DNA from: Symbiodinium microadriaticum
Taxonomy: Eukaryota; Sar; Dinophyceae; Suessiales; Symbiodiniaceae
Length of the DNA: 64,000 nt
Assembly: GCA_001939145.1 (NCBI GenBank)
Contig: LSRX01000484.1
Coordinates: 103,670 to 167,669, forward strand
Direction: 5' to 3'
Shown here: in pieces, positions 11,501 through 23,571 of the stretch
Numbering within the stretch: the first letter of the stretch is position 1
How the letters are laid out: each line of letters begins with the position of its first letter
Position numbers and translations under genes: made by a program
The notes under the pieces: model-generated
Seen by the model: the letters and a program-made list of their open reading frames with translations, nothing else
Databases searched by the model: none
Told to the model about the DNA's origin: nothing

Positions 11501-14173
11501 CCGCGCTGTCAGTTACATAGACTCGAACTCATCGCACCCGTGGCATGCACCAGTGGTAGGCCGCTTGGTGACAAGTTTCTGGTCCTACCGGACCTTTTTT
11601 CTGTTTGCAGCACATCCGGCATATGGAGGTACGAGGAGCGCCGACGCATGTCGCCTGATGATCGCGCAAAGGCGACTGTTGTGGTGCCTTGGTGTGCAGG
11701 TCAGGGGGGGATCGACGAACCCTTGTCCGGATGTTTGGAGCATCAAGTGCCGTTAAGAACGACGGAGCTATTTACGGATCTGGTCCAAGCCTGCGTCAGC
11801 TTGTGCATGCACATGTGTGAAACGGTATCACAGTTGCCAGAGCACCAGCTAAGGACTACATGAACCCCATCATCGCCGATGCGGACACCGGCCATGGTGG
11901 CATCACCGCAACGATGAAGCTGGCAAAGATGTTCATCGAGAATGGTGCCGCCGGAATTCACATCGAGGATGGCCCCTTGAGGATTTCTACGCGTGTCGGG
12001 TCTTTCTGCCCCCCCAGATGAGGCTGTATTGTACGATTTAGAAAAGAAGCTGGAAATGGGAAGTAGAGCAAACCGAATCGAAATTCACATGCGCAGCATG
12101 CCCCACCCCACCCCCATCGAAAGGGGTGGAGCGTGCTGTTGTACCCCAAACCCTTTTCCATTTGTTCAAACCTTATGGTACTCCGAAGCCCTAGCAAGAG
12201 CACTCCAAAGCAGCGCCGTAAGAAGAAGGGGGCCTAGCCCTCTGTCCTACTTGCCAGGACCAGAAGCCCGGCACCAAGAAGTGCGGCCACATGGGCGGAA
12301 AGGTCCTCGTCTCCACCCAGGAGCCGGCACCTGACCCGGGGCTCCTCAAGTCGGGAGAGCGCCAAAAAACAGTAAGAGACAAATCCGATCAAATAGAGAC
12401 AGCACATAGANTCGTCTCCACCCAGGAGCCGGCACCTGACCCGGGGCTCCTCAAGTCGGGAAGCTTCGGGAGCTGTTTGAGAGGGTCTCGGGGCTGAGGG
12501 AGAGGGTCGCAGTTTTTTTTTTTTTTTTCCCGTGCTCGTGTTCGTTTGTCAGATGTTAAAGACGACGATCTCCAAAACTGCTGGGCTTCGCGGCTTTGGC
12601 TTCGCTTCTCTGGGGGCTCTATAGACGAGGCCGGTCGCTTTAACTTGATGGTGCAGTCCGTCGCAGGAGCACATCCAGCGCCTCATCGCGATCCGCCTGC
12701 AGGTGCGATTGGTGCAGTGTTGTGTGCGTCGCATTGGAAGTCTGCTACATTTTTTCGCTGCACTCATTCCGAAACAGACAACAGCAAAGACACCCGCATG
12801 TTGAACAACAGTAGCAATGTATGATGTTTACGACTCAGAGAAGTACCCGTTACGCCATTACGCGAGCCCATAGCCTCGAACAAGCCGTGGTCGTTTCGGT
12901 CATATTCTCGGCTGACGTTTTGGAGCATATCCAAAAGAAGCCGGGGTGCTCAAAGGGGGGCGGTTTAGAGTCTGCAATTCCTCAGAGATCTCTGGCGCTC
13001 TCATGCTTCTATTGGTTTCGCCCTCAGTCCCAACCCTTCCACCTCATCGAGACCCGAGCCTGGAAGCCTCGCATCGAACCAATTCGAGAGTTGCGAGAGC
13101 CCTAAGTAAGTTCCGAACCCCGAATCACAATGCGCGGAAGCCCGACCAGGCCGACGTGCTGAACTCGCCCTTGGTCATCGTGGCGCGCACCGATGCCGAG
13201 GCGGCCACAATGATCGACTCAAACATCGCAGCTCTGAGCAGTTTGGTAAGGCGCGTTTCCGAGGTCTCTGTGGACATTGACGAGTCCGATTATGAGGGGT
13301 CCGGCATTTGGAGCTTCAGGGCATGATTCGGGTGGATTGCTTCTCACATGCACGAAATGGTTCCACAACATGACAACTAAGGATCCTATTGACCATCCCC
13401 ACATCAAGGGTGCCACCGTCAAGGGTGTGGAGACCCTCTACGAGGCCATGCGCAAGGGCACCGACAAGGACTGGGAGCAGCGATCCGGCTGCATGACCTT
13501 CCCGGATGCCGTTGCCAAGGCCATGAAGGCCAAGGGCCAGGACCCGGCCAAGTTCTTGCAGGAGTCCCGCAAGATGTCTATGGACCAGATGAAGAAGGCG
13601 GCTTCTGGCATGGGCTTGGACATCTTCTTCGACTGGGATGCCGCGCGTTCCGTGGAGGGCTACTACCGCATCAAGGGCTCCACCGAGTTCTGCATTGAGC
13701 GTGCCATCGCCTTCGCCCCCTATGCCGACAGCATCTGGATGGAGACCGGCAAGCCCATCCTGGCACAGGCCACGCAGTTCGCCAAGGAGGTCCGCGCAGC
13801 GGTGCCCCACCAGATGCTTGCGTACAACCTGAGCCCGTCCTTCAACTGGGACACCGCCGGCATGACCGATGCGCAGATGGAGTCCTTCATTTGGGACCTG
13901 GCCAAGCTCGGCTTTTGCTGGCAGTTCATCACCATGGCCGGCTTCCACTGCGATGCTTTGAACATCGATCTTTTCGCAAAGGAGTATTCCAAGCGAGGTG
14001 CGGCCGCGTATGTGCAGATGATCCAGCGCAAGGAGCGTGAGCACAAGGTGGAGACCCTCACCCACCAGAAGTGGAGTGGCTCTGAGATCGTGGACGAGAT
14101 GGGCAACATCGTGAGTGGTGGACTCTCCTCGACCGGCATCATGTCTGCCGGCGTCACGGAGAAGCAGTTCTGA
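8535..14173 (+). CDS. Isocitrate lyase, tandem copy 1
   Basis: Glyoxylate-shunt enzyme that cleaves isocitrate to succinate and glyoxylate. Exons: 8535-8579, 8788-8879, 9076-9118, 9420-9515, 9756-9803, 10187-10236, 11164-11242, 11364-11407, 11629-11683, 11854-11967, 12258-12320, 12667-12702, 13150-13227, 13382-14173. They join to 1635 nt (544 aa), normal for eukaryotic ICL. Diagnostic motifs are ADADTGHGG (about 192-200), the catalytic KKCGH with Cys near 231, VARTDAEA in exon 13, and SPSFNW (about 432-437). The eukaryote-type insert lies in exon 14. All acceptors are AG|G; donors are 6 GT, 4 GC and 3 GA. The start ATG was chosen because MAHR is shared with copy 2; an in-frame ATG lies at 8511. 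The C-terminus TEKQF is not a classical peroxisomal signal. Intron 1 carries a GA/TA microsatellite (8618-8651). Intron 11 contains an N with a duplicated exon end, likely an assembly error. Confidence 0.95.
12307..12461. repeat. Exact 50-bp duplication flanking a single N
   Basis: Bases 12307-12356 are repeated exactly at 12412-12461, immediately after the N at 12411. The duplicated piece includes the 3' end of isocitrate lyase exon 11 (VSTQ). The second copy lies within the intron and is probably an assembly artefact. Confidence 0.9.
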
Positions 14174-16391
14174 GCAGCTCAAGCCGTTCTGGCTCGCACA
14201 GAGTGTTCCTGACCTTCTTGGAGAGCAAGGCTCAGGCATGCAGATTTTTCGTCACTACCTGACAGAATGATAGTTGCACAGGGTTTTCAGGGCAGGCCTG
14301 TCTGGTCGACCGGCAAGGTCGCATCCCTTTCTCAACCCACGAGCCCCCTTGAAAACCAGTATTGCTCGAAGCCTCTGGGCTTCGGCTTAGGGTCAAAACC
14401 CAAAACCCAAACAGAGACAGGTCTTGCCTAGGCCCCTGGCTTATGCTCTTTTGGCACCATGGGCCGCGGTACACTCGGGGTGTTCTGCCTCGTTTGGCGT
14501 GCGGCCGATTTCAAGAACGAGACGAGACCCAATGTGGCCAGCAAAGCAGAAAAAAACAGGCAATCCTCACACCTCCGGGCATTCCTCATACCTCCGCGTC
14601 ATGGTCATGCCTGCATACCATAGCATCTCATCTTCCTTGGTGTTTTTAAAACCCTTCGTCATCAGGGCCCTAGGGCCCTAAGGGGCTTCGAGCCGCAGGT
14701 TCCCGGCTTGGGGGTTTCCAGGGGTTCTCAAACGAGGGTCCCTCTTTTTTTGGGGGGCTCCTTGTTCTACGGGCGCCGATGAAGATTTTACCGTTTGTGT
14801 CGTCTCAGAGCTGAGAAGTGTTGTGTCTCAGCTCTACACATGCTCCTGGGTTGGCAGACCCTGGCGATTTGCACAAGTCCACATGCGAAAAGACCCGAGC
14901 CACCCCAAGGAACATGGACGTCGGGGCGCAGGGTGCCGTGCGGCGAGCAGCCGGCGATGAATTAGAGGTCGGCATGCCCTAAACAGCCTAAAGTCCCTAA
15001 ACCCAGTGCTGAAACCAGATTTTCCGAGCCTTAACCCTATGCCCAGAGCGAATGTTCTGAGGGTGTAGATGGACACAGAGACCTCGTCTGGCGGAGTCCG
15101 AGTTGCGAGAGCATCAGCCCTAAAAGCAGAAAGCCCTAACCGTCCCTGCGGTGCGACTTGGTCAGCTGCACGGGCGGGGGAAAAAGCCCTAACCGTCCGA
15201 GAGGAAGCCGTGGCCCAGCTTCAGAGGAACTGGGAGCCGACCCCGGTAACCTTTGCGGCTCCGGCCTGCTTGGAGTGGTTTAGGGCTTTAGGTTTTGATA
15301 TATAGAGTTTAGAGTTTAGGGTTTGGGCGAGAGAGAGCGGGCTTTATGAGAAGGATTCGATAACGGTTCCTTGAAGGGTTCTATGAGGCTGCTAGCAAGG
15401 TTGCTAGAATAGAAGGGATCCTACACAGGTTCTATACAGGTCCCGTTAAGGATGGTTCTGTGAGAGTTTTGGGGTTTTCAGACTTGCCGTCGGAATGGAG
15501 GTAAAACTAATTCGAGGGCGCAGTTTCGGTGTGGGGCGTAGGGTTTTTGCGGGGAGTGGAGTTGCGAAGCAGCAAGCTCTGGCTCTTGGGCTCCACCTTC
15601 TAGATTTTAACCGTCAGCTACGGCAATTCAGAAACTGAAAAGCCTCAACCCTGCATACAGTGGCTTGGACCCAATCATAGATACCATCAGGATCACGCTT
15701 CTACTCCTCTGAATATTGTCACTATCAACTCGAAGCCAAAGCCTCAATCCCAAGTCTTATAAGCCTTATACATGTCGTAGTCACCATCGTCGCTTGCCAA
15801 CTACTCTTTTCAACGCAAAAAATGCCAAGATGCTTGTCCCCCCCAACAAGGGCTCTCACCTCGAGGGGGGGCCATTGGATGGGATCCCCTCCGCTTGCTC
15901 CCAGGTGACTGGCGGACGGCTTTCAGAGTCTTGTTTCGCAGACCCAAGGTGTTGCCCCGGTTAAGCTTGAGGCTTTACGGTTTGGGGTTGGGGACAATTG
16001 AAGGCGTGGTTTAGGCCTTCAGGGTCGATTCTGGGCATCTGGAAGTTCAGCGGCGTCCTTTTCGCAATTTGGGGGCAATCATCACCCTACGAGTGCCAGG
16101 CATCGAAACCGGAACCAGCACTGTCAGCCGTAACCCATGAACTTGGAAGCCCTCCAGTTAGCTTTCAAACGGCACCCGACGGTCTCCCGGGAGTAAGTTT
16201 TCTCAAACCCTATAAGCCCTGCATGATTCTACAGAACTCGCAGGGCCCGGGATTCCGAAGCCCTAAGCCCCCCAAATCCGAAATCCCCAAACCCCCCTAA
16301 ACCCAAAAACCCTTTTTATTTTCGGAACCTAAAAGGGATACCTTATCCCCGTAAAGGAACCCCTTAAAGGAACCCCTTAAACCCTTCAAAG

Positions 16392-16474
16392 GCAGAACTC
16401 TGTCAAACCCAGGAGAAGGTCGCCCTGACCTTGACCGAGATTCCTTCCTCGGTGCTGCGCGTCTTCCAGAACTG
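16392..16474 (+). CDS. Unassigned exon candidate
   Basis: After an AAAG|G acceptor the frame reads AELCQTQEKVALTLTEIPSS followed by VLRVFQNW, then a possible GC donor. The composition is protein-like and unlike the spacer. It is flanked on both sides by inverted GGAACC/GGTTCC-rich segments (about 16330-16385 and 16510-16560). No family recognised. Confidence 0.3.
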
Positions 16475-18179
16475 GCAATCGGCTCCTTGATCCCGAGGGT
16501 GTTCACAGGGCTGGTAAAGGGTTCCTTTAAGGGTTCCTGAAAGGATTCTATATAGGCTCCTACTACGAGAGTTTTGGGTTTAGACGTTTTAGGGTTTAGG
16601 GGTGCGGGATTTAGTTCGACTGCAGGAGTTTAGGCCTTTGGAATCTCCCATGGGTTCAAGGCTTCCTAGAAGAGACCTCAGCGAAACCAGCACGGAACCC
16701 AGGAGGATAAGCCCACACTGTAGACTTCGTCTTTAAGGTCTTCTTGGGCTGCGGGGATTCGGGCTCCAGGTCCTTCAGGGACAGAGCATAGACCTGGTTT
16801 TGCACACAAAGCTCGAAGCCTTGCCTCCTGAATCCTTAGGGCTCTGAGTCCTCGCTCTTGAAGCGCGAGGTTGAAATTATCTTTGCAGTCTCGCCATGTT
16901 GCTAGCGGGAGAGCCGTTGCATGCGGCACAGATTTCCTCGTGGGTAGTGCGTAGGACGGGTTCTTGTTTCGCTTTGGTGCTACGGATGAATACAAGGGTG
17001 CGACTGCGTGTGGCTGCTGCTGATGCCAGGTGCTAATTGGGGTAGTCGTTCGGGTGATGCTGCTGCCGTTGTTCTCACGGTCTGACCGAATTCCAGCGGC
17101 GGGTGTTCATTTTCTCGCTTTGCCAGGACGAGGAGGATCGGCACACAGCGTTGATGTCGCGACTCGGCACAGCCACCCAACCCTGCTGAGCCGCAATGCA
17201 CTGGGAGAGGGCTCAAGCTTGGCCCCGCAAGATGTCGCTCACAGTTATCTCGTTTGAAACCTGGAACTGCACACCTTTCCCAGGTGGCTTGATGAACTGC
17301 ACGATTCGCTCTTGAGCGCAGTGCCCTCTGGTCTGAGATTTGATTTCGTTCGAAGTTGGTTCATTCAGATGCCGATGCGCCCAAGCCCTGAACCTTCGAC
17401 CTTGGACGCCCAACCCTAAACATCCACCAACTAAGTGAAAGCCTAAACCCCTCATCCAATTCGCAACGGCCCTCGAAGCGCGAGTTACCCTTTCTTGCAA
17501 TCATGTATGAGCATGATGATGGAGCGTGGAGAGGGTGGTCAGTTATTATTGTTATCGGTATTGCAGGTTTTTCGTGACGATGATAGATGATGATGACGAT
17601 GGGGTTGGTGGCGATGAGAATGATGTTCATTCTTCTTCTAAGCATTCATGCGGCAACCCTTTTCTGTTCCGATTCTTACTATTTAGTTGTTTTTTCTTGC
17701 TTGCTTGCTTGCTTGCCTACGGCCACCGGACGACGACTACAACGATGGCGACAACGACGATGACGACGACCGCAACAACAAGAACAACTAATGCTACCAC
17801 GATTACTATCTCGATTTCTGCTACTATTCATTATCCCTACTTTTACTTGTCGCCATTATCGTTATTTGCTTCTTGCGTCAAGGCGGGCGGCAGGTCATCG
17901 AACGCTGGCAATGCCCACGCTCTGCACTGGAGGTATCGGAATCCCTGTGCAATTTGCCGCTCGAGAGCATTCAGCTATACTGTACAGGCTCCAAACAAGC
18001 ACATGACTATAAACCATTGGATCCTGTCCTGTCTGTGATTAAGGATATGATATTCGAAAGTTCTAGCTTTGGGTGCATTTTCGGGCCCCCTACCCTTGAG
18101 CCCGATCACCGAAGCTGCAAATTCGCGATAAAACGGTGGGCCCGGAACTAAAACCCTCCTCCCAAAGCCCAACACCCAG

Positions 18180-18260
18180 GTGGGCGTGGCTGTGGCCCGG
18201 AGTGTTTACCGTGACTTCCTTGCGCATCCAACAGATGCTTGCCTCAGTTTTGTTGTTGCT
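18180..18260 (+). CDS. Unassigned exon candidate
   Basis: A CAG|G acceptor is followed by VGVAVARSVYRDFLAHPTDA and a hydrophobic tail. The 3' boundary is not certain and no family is recognised. It may belong with the other plus-strand candidates in this spacer. Confidence 0.25.
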
Positions 18261-18759
18261 CATGGTCACTCAGGGGGTAATGTATGCTAGTTACCCCTAG
18301 CGGCTTAGGTATGCAACGTGTTAAAGAATGATCAAGAGGATGTTCCTGAGGTTTAGGCTCGAGTAGGACCTAGAGAGCCTAACTTGCGGCATCTATTGCC
18401 CCCCCCCCCCCAACAGCTCTCACAGTCGTGCTTGCAGCAACCAAACACAGCAACTATGAATCATGACAACACTGATGGTAATGATGACTGCATGAATAAT
18501 ATGTAAGACTTCAAAAGGGAGACAGTTGCAAGGACCCTCTTCGCGTTCGAATCTGCTGCTTCGAGCCCGGCCACCTTCATATGGTGCGGGTTGGGGCCTC
18601 AGAAACTTCAAGGCATTGGATCCATGTGTCCCTCGGCGTGAGGAGCGGTTTCAAAGACCTTCTTAAGTAGGGCATCAGGGCTGCTGGGTCGAAAGGCCTT
18701 GCTTTCATCCTCGGGGCGACGACCCGTGACATTCAGATCTGTTGTGACGACAGCCCGAG

Positions 18760-18828
18760 GCGATCAAAGACGAGATCGTCGACAACTTCTACCGCCCCGA
18801 GACTGCGGAGGAGCTTCGTTGGCCTCGG
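18760..18828 (+). CDS. Unassigned exon candidate
   Basis: A GAG|G acceptor is followed by AIKDEIVDNFYRPETAEELR, a charged helical-type segment that looks genuinely coding. A dinucleotide/tetranucleotide repeat begins directly downstream. No family recognised. Confidence 0.3.
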
Positions 18829-18833
18829 AGTAC

Positions 18834-18980
18834 GCACACACACACACATGCACGTGGATGTGTACTTGTGCACCCACACAAACATATAGAGATGCACACA
18901 TACACATGTATGTATGTATGTATGTATGCATGCATGCTTGCATGCATGCATGTATGTATGTATGTATGTATGTATGTGAC
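18834..18980. repeat. (AC)n and (ATGT)n microsatellites
   Basis: An AC-rich tract with ACAC/CATG runs, then a long TATG/CATG tetranucleotide array at about 18905-18980. Confidence 0.9.
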
Positions 18981-19648
18981 GCATATGTAAGTACATCCTG
19001 ATGTTATCTTGGGATCCTTGTACTTACGATGCAGACATACAGTGAATTGCGTACACGCCCAGAGGTGAACAGATGCAGGGATGGCTAGGCAGTGTTGTCC
19101 TGGTGTCATCGCTTCAGAAGCTGGGAAGGCTGAACCTTGACCCTGAGCACCTTGAAAGGGACGTAATTAAGCTTGAGTGAAATAGCCTGAAGACCTCATC
19201 CAAGCAGCACAGGATCTCGTCACGCTTCTCCAGCGGCCGCGTCCTCAGTGCTTGGGGGCACCTAACCCTTTCAACGAGACGAAGAGAGGAGATAAGAGCA
19301 TGATGCTACCCTACAACTGAGAGGCCCTTGGTGGAACAATACAACAATAGCCTGATGCACTGGTTCTTGCTGTTTGGCGGAGCCAGCCTACGGAGAGCCC
19401 GAAGCTGGGCGGGCTTAGGCTTGGGATTTTGGGTCAACCCCAAAGCCCGAGCCCTGAGCCCTGCAACCTTAAAACCCATGAAGCCCTTAATCCCTAAGTT
19501 CCTAAACTCCGAAAACCCGAAGCCCTCCCAAGCGGCCCTCCAAAGCGAGGTCCAGCCGTGATGGCCGCCCACCGAGCCCCAACGAGGCTGCAAGGGGCTC
19601 CGGGTTTGCGGCTTAAGGGCTTGGGGTTTAGGGTTTAGGGTTCGCTGC

Positions 19649-20030
19649 CTCACTGCCGGCGACTACGACAGACTCGAAGCGTTCCACTCACAGAGTCTCC
19701 GCAAAATACTCCACATCAACAGCACCTGCTACACTCAGATCCTGGAGCCCACAGCACGCACCTACACCAACCAAGAGATCCGCGGCGCCCCCTTACACAC
19801 CACATTCACGAAGCACAGCTGACACTTTTCGGGCACAGTCTCCCATCCCATCCGCATAATACAGAACGGATCTGCTGTCTTCCTCGTACTTTTCAGTTCC
19901 AAAGTTTTTATCGGTGGGTGCAGGCCTAAGGCCAGGCAGGAGGCGAGCAAAAATTGGACGATAGAACAGTGCACTAAAGTCGCTCGGCACTGGATTTAAA
20001 GTCGCCTAGACTCCGCTTTCCCCTTTCCAT
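19649..20030 (+). mobile_element. Decayed LINE reverse-transcriptase C-terminal fragment
   Basis: The frame from 19649 reads DYDRLEAFHSQSLRKILHI and later ARTYTNQEIR, then meets a stop near 19820. Shifting by one base, the continuation reads HIHEAQLTLFGHSL, and further on ARQEASKNWTIEQ appears in another frame. This order (RLEAFH..LRKIL, TNQEI, QL.LFGH, then a KNW segment) is the usual tail of non-LTR retrotransposon ORF2 proteins after the reverse-transcriptase domain. The fragment lacks the catalytic domain, endonuclease and 3' tail and has at least one frameshift and stops, so it is dead. It lies in the spacer between the isocitrate lyase copies. Confidence 0.7.
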
Positions 20031-20420
20031 ATCTACAAGCTCACAGATGAGATGTAGACCGCCAATTTTGGAGTACTGTGGTGAGGCTGCCAAGGGGCAA
20101 GACACTCCTCACAGCTACCTCTTACTTGATTTAATCACGGACTTGAGATCGCTTGGAGTTGCGGCATGTGAGTTGCATAGGGCCGCCCAAAACCAGGGCC
20201 TCACTGCGAGCTCCAACAAGCCTGTGGAAGGGCTTCACTGTTTGGGATTCAGTGCTTACTCTAGGGGCTTAAATAATTACCAATACAATTGTGGGGTTCC
20301 TTATCCAAAGTTATAGCATCGTATACCCCAAAACCCTAGTCTAAGTATTATTAAGGCCCCCACTGGCACGGTTTAGGGGCTTCGGCGCTCTCGCGCTCGG
20401 GGTTTCGCGACTACGGCTTC

Positions 20421-20570
20421 CTGCGCAGACTGGGTGAACTCGTTATTGAGATAGCAGGGGCCGCCAAAAAGCTACTTGGGCGGTTGGGCGCACTCACTCT
20501 AAGAAGAGTTGTCCAAAAGCCTTTCAAGGAGGACCCCACCTCGGAGGACGACCAGATGATGGCTCTGTGA
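20421..20570 (+). CDS. Unassigned terminal-exon candidate
   Basis: An open frame reads LGELVIEIAGAAKKLLGRLG, then a basic linker, then an acidic end (KEDPTSEDDQMMAL) and a stop at 20568-20570. The amphipathic helix plus acidic tail looks like a real C-terminus. An AG lies at 20427-20428, but the acceptor is AG|A and does not fit the AG|G rule seen in the recognised genes. No family recognised. Confidence 0.3.
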   Translation: MRRLGELVIEIAGAAKKLLGRLGALTLRRVVQKPFKEDPTSEDDQMMAL

Positions 20571-23107
20571 CACTGGGAATTCGTGAGATGGTTAGGGTTT
20601 GGGATCAGGGGTTGCAGATTCTCCTCGCCCGGCGCTTTCGCTGAGTTCTCCTTCGGAACTATTTTCCCAATTGCAGCAATCGTCAAGGATACTTCGCTAC
20701 AGGTCCTAGAGGGCTATATGTACTTAGAAGCCATGTGGAGTTCCTCGAGGGCCCAGGCTTTTGTACAAAGATCACCCGGGGGGGGGGCTCCAAAAGGGGC
20801 TGCGAATGCGCCGGAGTAGCACAGATTTTTAACCCTTAAACCCTTATACCCGAAACCCGAAACCCTGAACTGGACAGTGAAGCCCAAAAGCCCCAGCCAA
20901 ACCTCCAGGCCCCACTCCCTCAGGAGCCCCTCCAGGTCACGGTGAGTTTTAAGTTGCCCCAGCTGTGCTGCTTTTGATCTCACCGGTTTCAGTGTGCGAA
21001 GGATAGCAGGGTTCCTTATCTCTAGGCTCCAAGCTGAAGTGTTTAGAGGGCTTGACTGTTGGGGGTTGAGCACCTCCCTTTTGGCCCCTTGCTACTTGTA
21101 GGAGGAATGACGTAACGAAGGTCTCAACACCACAAACCTTGTAGGAGCCATCGGCTTGAACGCCCAAGACCCAGACGAGACCATACAGACTTCGTACCGC
21201 AGCTGTTGGAGGGTAGGCCGGGGGAAAACTGGGAGGTTTCCTCACGAGTCTCCGTTTGGGTAGGATGACAGAGGCTTGATTGGTGGAGATCGGCAGATTT
21301 CAATCTCTGAGCAGCCATGAGTACCTGTAGCATGACTTGGTAGCGCAGGAGCGTCATGCTCTGGGATTTTATGCTCAGCTTTGCTTGTTGCAGTTCAGAG
21401 GCTTCGAACATCAGGAGAACCAAAGTTTAAGCCCTGTACTCCAAAAGCCCCAGTGCTAGGTTTTAGCCGGGAAGTCTTTGGCCCTTGGCGGACGCTGCCC
21501 CTGCACGCCATGGTGGGCATGGCTCCTGCGGAGGATGGCCCAGGCGGCCTGCAATGCATCCCAAGTTGGAAGCCATTGGTACAGGGAGGGTTCACGGTTG
21601 AGGGGTCGGGGTTTAGGGTTTAGGGGAGGGGGTGAAGATTGAAGGGTTCGGAGTGATGCCCCCTTCTCTTTGATTGAGCTTGTGGGAGTTTTTAGAAAAG
21701 CAGGGGGGCCCTAGGTTGGATACTGAGTAGTTGCATCCTTCTTCTAAGGACCCATGGATGAGGCACCCACCCAACTTTGACAGCCCCCCCGTTCCCGAGG
21801 CTCTGCAGTAGTTCCTGGCAAGCACGCCGAAAGATATAGCAGGCGATGCAAACAGAACGACCAGGGCATAAAACCCTAAGCCCTTAGACCCGAGAGCGCA
21901 GCGAACCAAGCATATTGGAGCCCCTAAACCCTAAACCTTAAACCCTAGAACCTAAACCCTAACCCCTCAGCCCAACATGTTAGTAATCAAACGAGGCCAG
22001 GGCAAGGCTGGTGCCGCCTGGGCTGCAATGAGCAGAAAGGCTTCTGAAGACTTTGGGTGCACATGGGGGCTTCGAGGGCTTCTTAGCGCCTCTATTGGTT
22101 CAGGGGATTTCGGTAGGTTTCGAACCCTTTGGGCTTTCAGTGTTTAGGGTGTTCTCCTCTGTCGTATACTTATTCCGCGGGTTGTCATTCCAACTCTGGT
22201 AACCAGCACTTTGAGTCAAGGTGTTGTTCGCCGCTCCGTCCTTTTTGCGGATCTTGGGACTCTTGTCTGGGGGTGTGATTGTGTGCATGGTGCTCCGATA
22301 GTTTGAGGCAATTTTGCTTCGTTGCCTCCCAACCCCGAGCCCGCGCACCCTGAAATCAACGTCCTAAATAAACTCCATAGACCCCTCGGGCTTAGTTTTA
22401 AACAGCGAAGCTTGATGCGAAGCTGCCCCAGTGACCGCCACAGTGCAGACTTAGAATGTTCGCCATGTTGCTATATTTTCGACTGATGCTGTGATGAGCA
22501 GGGTCCCAAACCGCACTCAAACTGGGATGTTTCCATGTTAGGGCTGTTAGGGGCTTATTTAGAGCAGATGGATTAGGGGACAGCCCCACTGTATGGCTGA
22601 TGGTTTTTGTTGAGGTGCCTTTGGTGGCAATTTGGGGGTTTCTCGATGCTGATGAATCTTAGATGCATATGACTGTTGGTGTTCTTGATGTGCTTGTGTC
22701 TGCGCATGGCATCCCCAATTCGCCGCCCACGCCGGCTCGGAGAGCATCAACAGAATCTTCCGCCTTCGTCTCATCTTCGAAGCCTCCCGGCGCCTCGGAC
22801 CGCAGAGTGCTTAGGACTTTAGGATGTGGGCAGGGCCAAGGATGCAGCTTCGGGGTTGCAGAGTTGAGAATATGGCTCTTCCCAGCAGGGTACCGCCGAG
22901 ACTCCAAAAAGCTCCCAGAGAAGAGTGGGAATTGGCGCAGGTGTGGAGCGTGATGGAGGTGCAATAGAGGCGGAACCCGTAATCTTGCGGACCCCCACCC
23001 TCCTTGCGTCGGATTTGCCGAGGACTTCTACAACACTCAACGAACCCTCTGGTTTGAGCTTCAGATGCCACCATCCCGTGAGAGAAACGACTGTCAGGCA
23101 GACCATC
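20571..23107. other. Spacer upstream of isocitrate lyase copy 2
   Basis: No assignable gene. Telomere-type clusters lie at about 20830-20870, 21603-21625 and 21925-21965. A Ser/Pro/Ala-rich open segment near 22710-22800 and a short frame near 21470-21570 have coding-like composition, but no homology is recognised. Confidence 0.4.
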
Positions 23108-23427
23108 ATGGCGCACCGTGTGGCTGTCCTTGAGAAGCAGATCCTCGCAAGCGTGCCCCGGCTCAGGTGTTCAGAGGGTTAAGGGCACTGCAAGAGCGAG
23201 GGCAGGCGAGGTCATGCCCGAGGAACAGGAGGGCTTCAGGCTTCAAGGTGTTCTTTGGTTGAGAGTTGAGGGTTCTGGACTGGAGCATTTGCAGCGCGAG
23301 GAGGAGAAGTTGTAGTGATTGCAGTGGCAATGGTCGTGGTAGGGGCAGGGGCACGGGTAGTAGCAGTGGATGTGGTGGTGTTAGTGGTGGTATTGTAGTG
23401 GCTGCAGTGGTGGTGGGAGTGGGGGTA

Positions 23428-23464
<37 letters not shown>

Positions 23465-23486
23465 CAGCAGCAGTAGCAGTAGTAGT

Positions 23487-23517
<31 letters not shown>

Positions 23518-23539
23518 CCAGTGTGGTAGTCGTAGTCGT

Positions 23540-23571
<32 letters not shown>

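Larger units (their letters stand above)
14174..19648. other. Spacer between the isocitrate lyase copies, left part
   Basis: No complete gene can be built. It contains telomere-type units (for example 14990-15005 and 16280-16312), triplet and tetranucleotide tracts near 17510-17850, and several isolated plus-strand exon-like segments, the best of which are listed separately. A further one lies at about 17128-17190 (DEEDRHTALMSRLGTA after an AG|G acceptor). If these form one gene, it is not one I recognise. Confidence 0.4.

Noticed and set aside
13316-14239. Long minus-strand open frame (307 codons) opposite isocitrate lyase exon 14
   Set aside because: It is the complement of a GC-rich, strongly coding exon, and the same shadow occurs at 28413-29408 opposite copy 2. 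The plus frame has all isocitrate lyase motifs.
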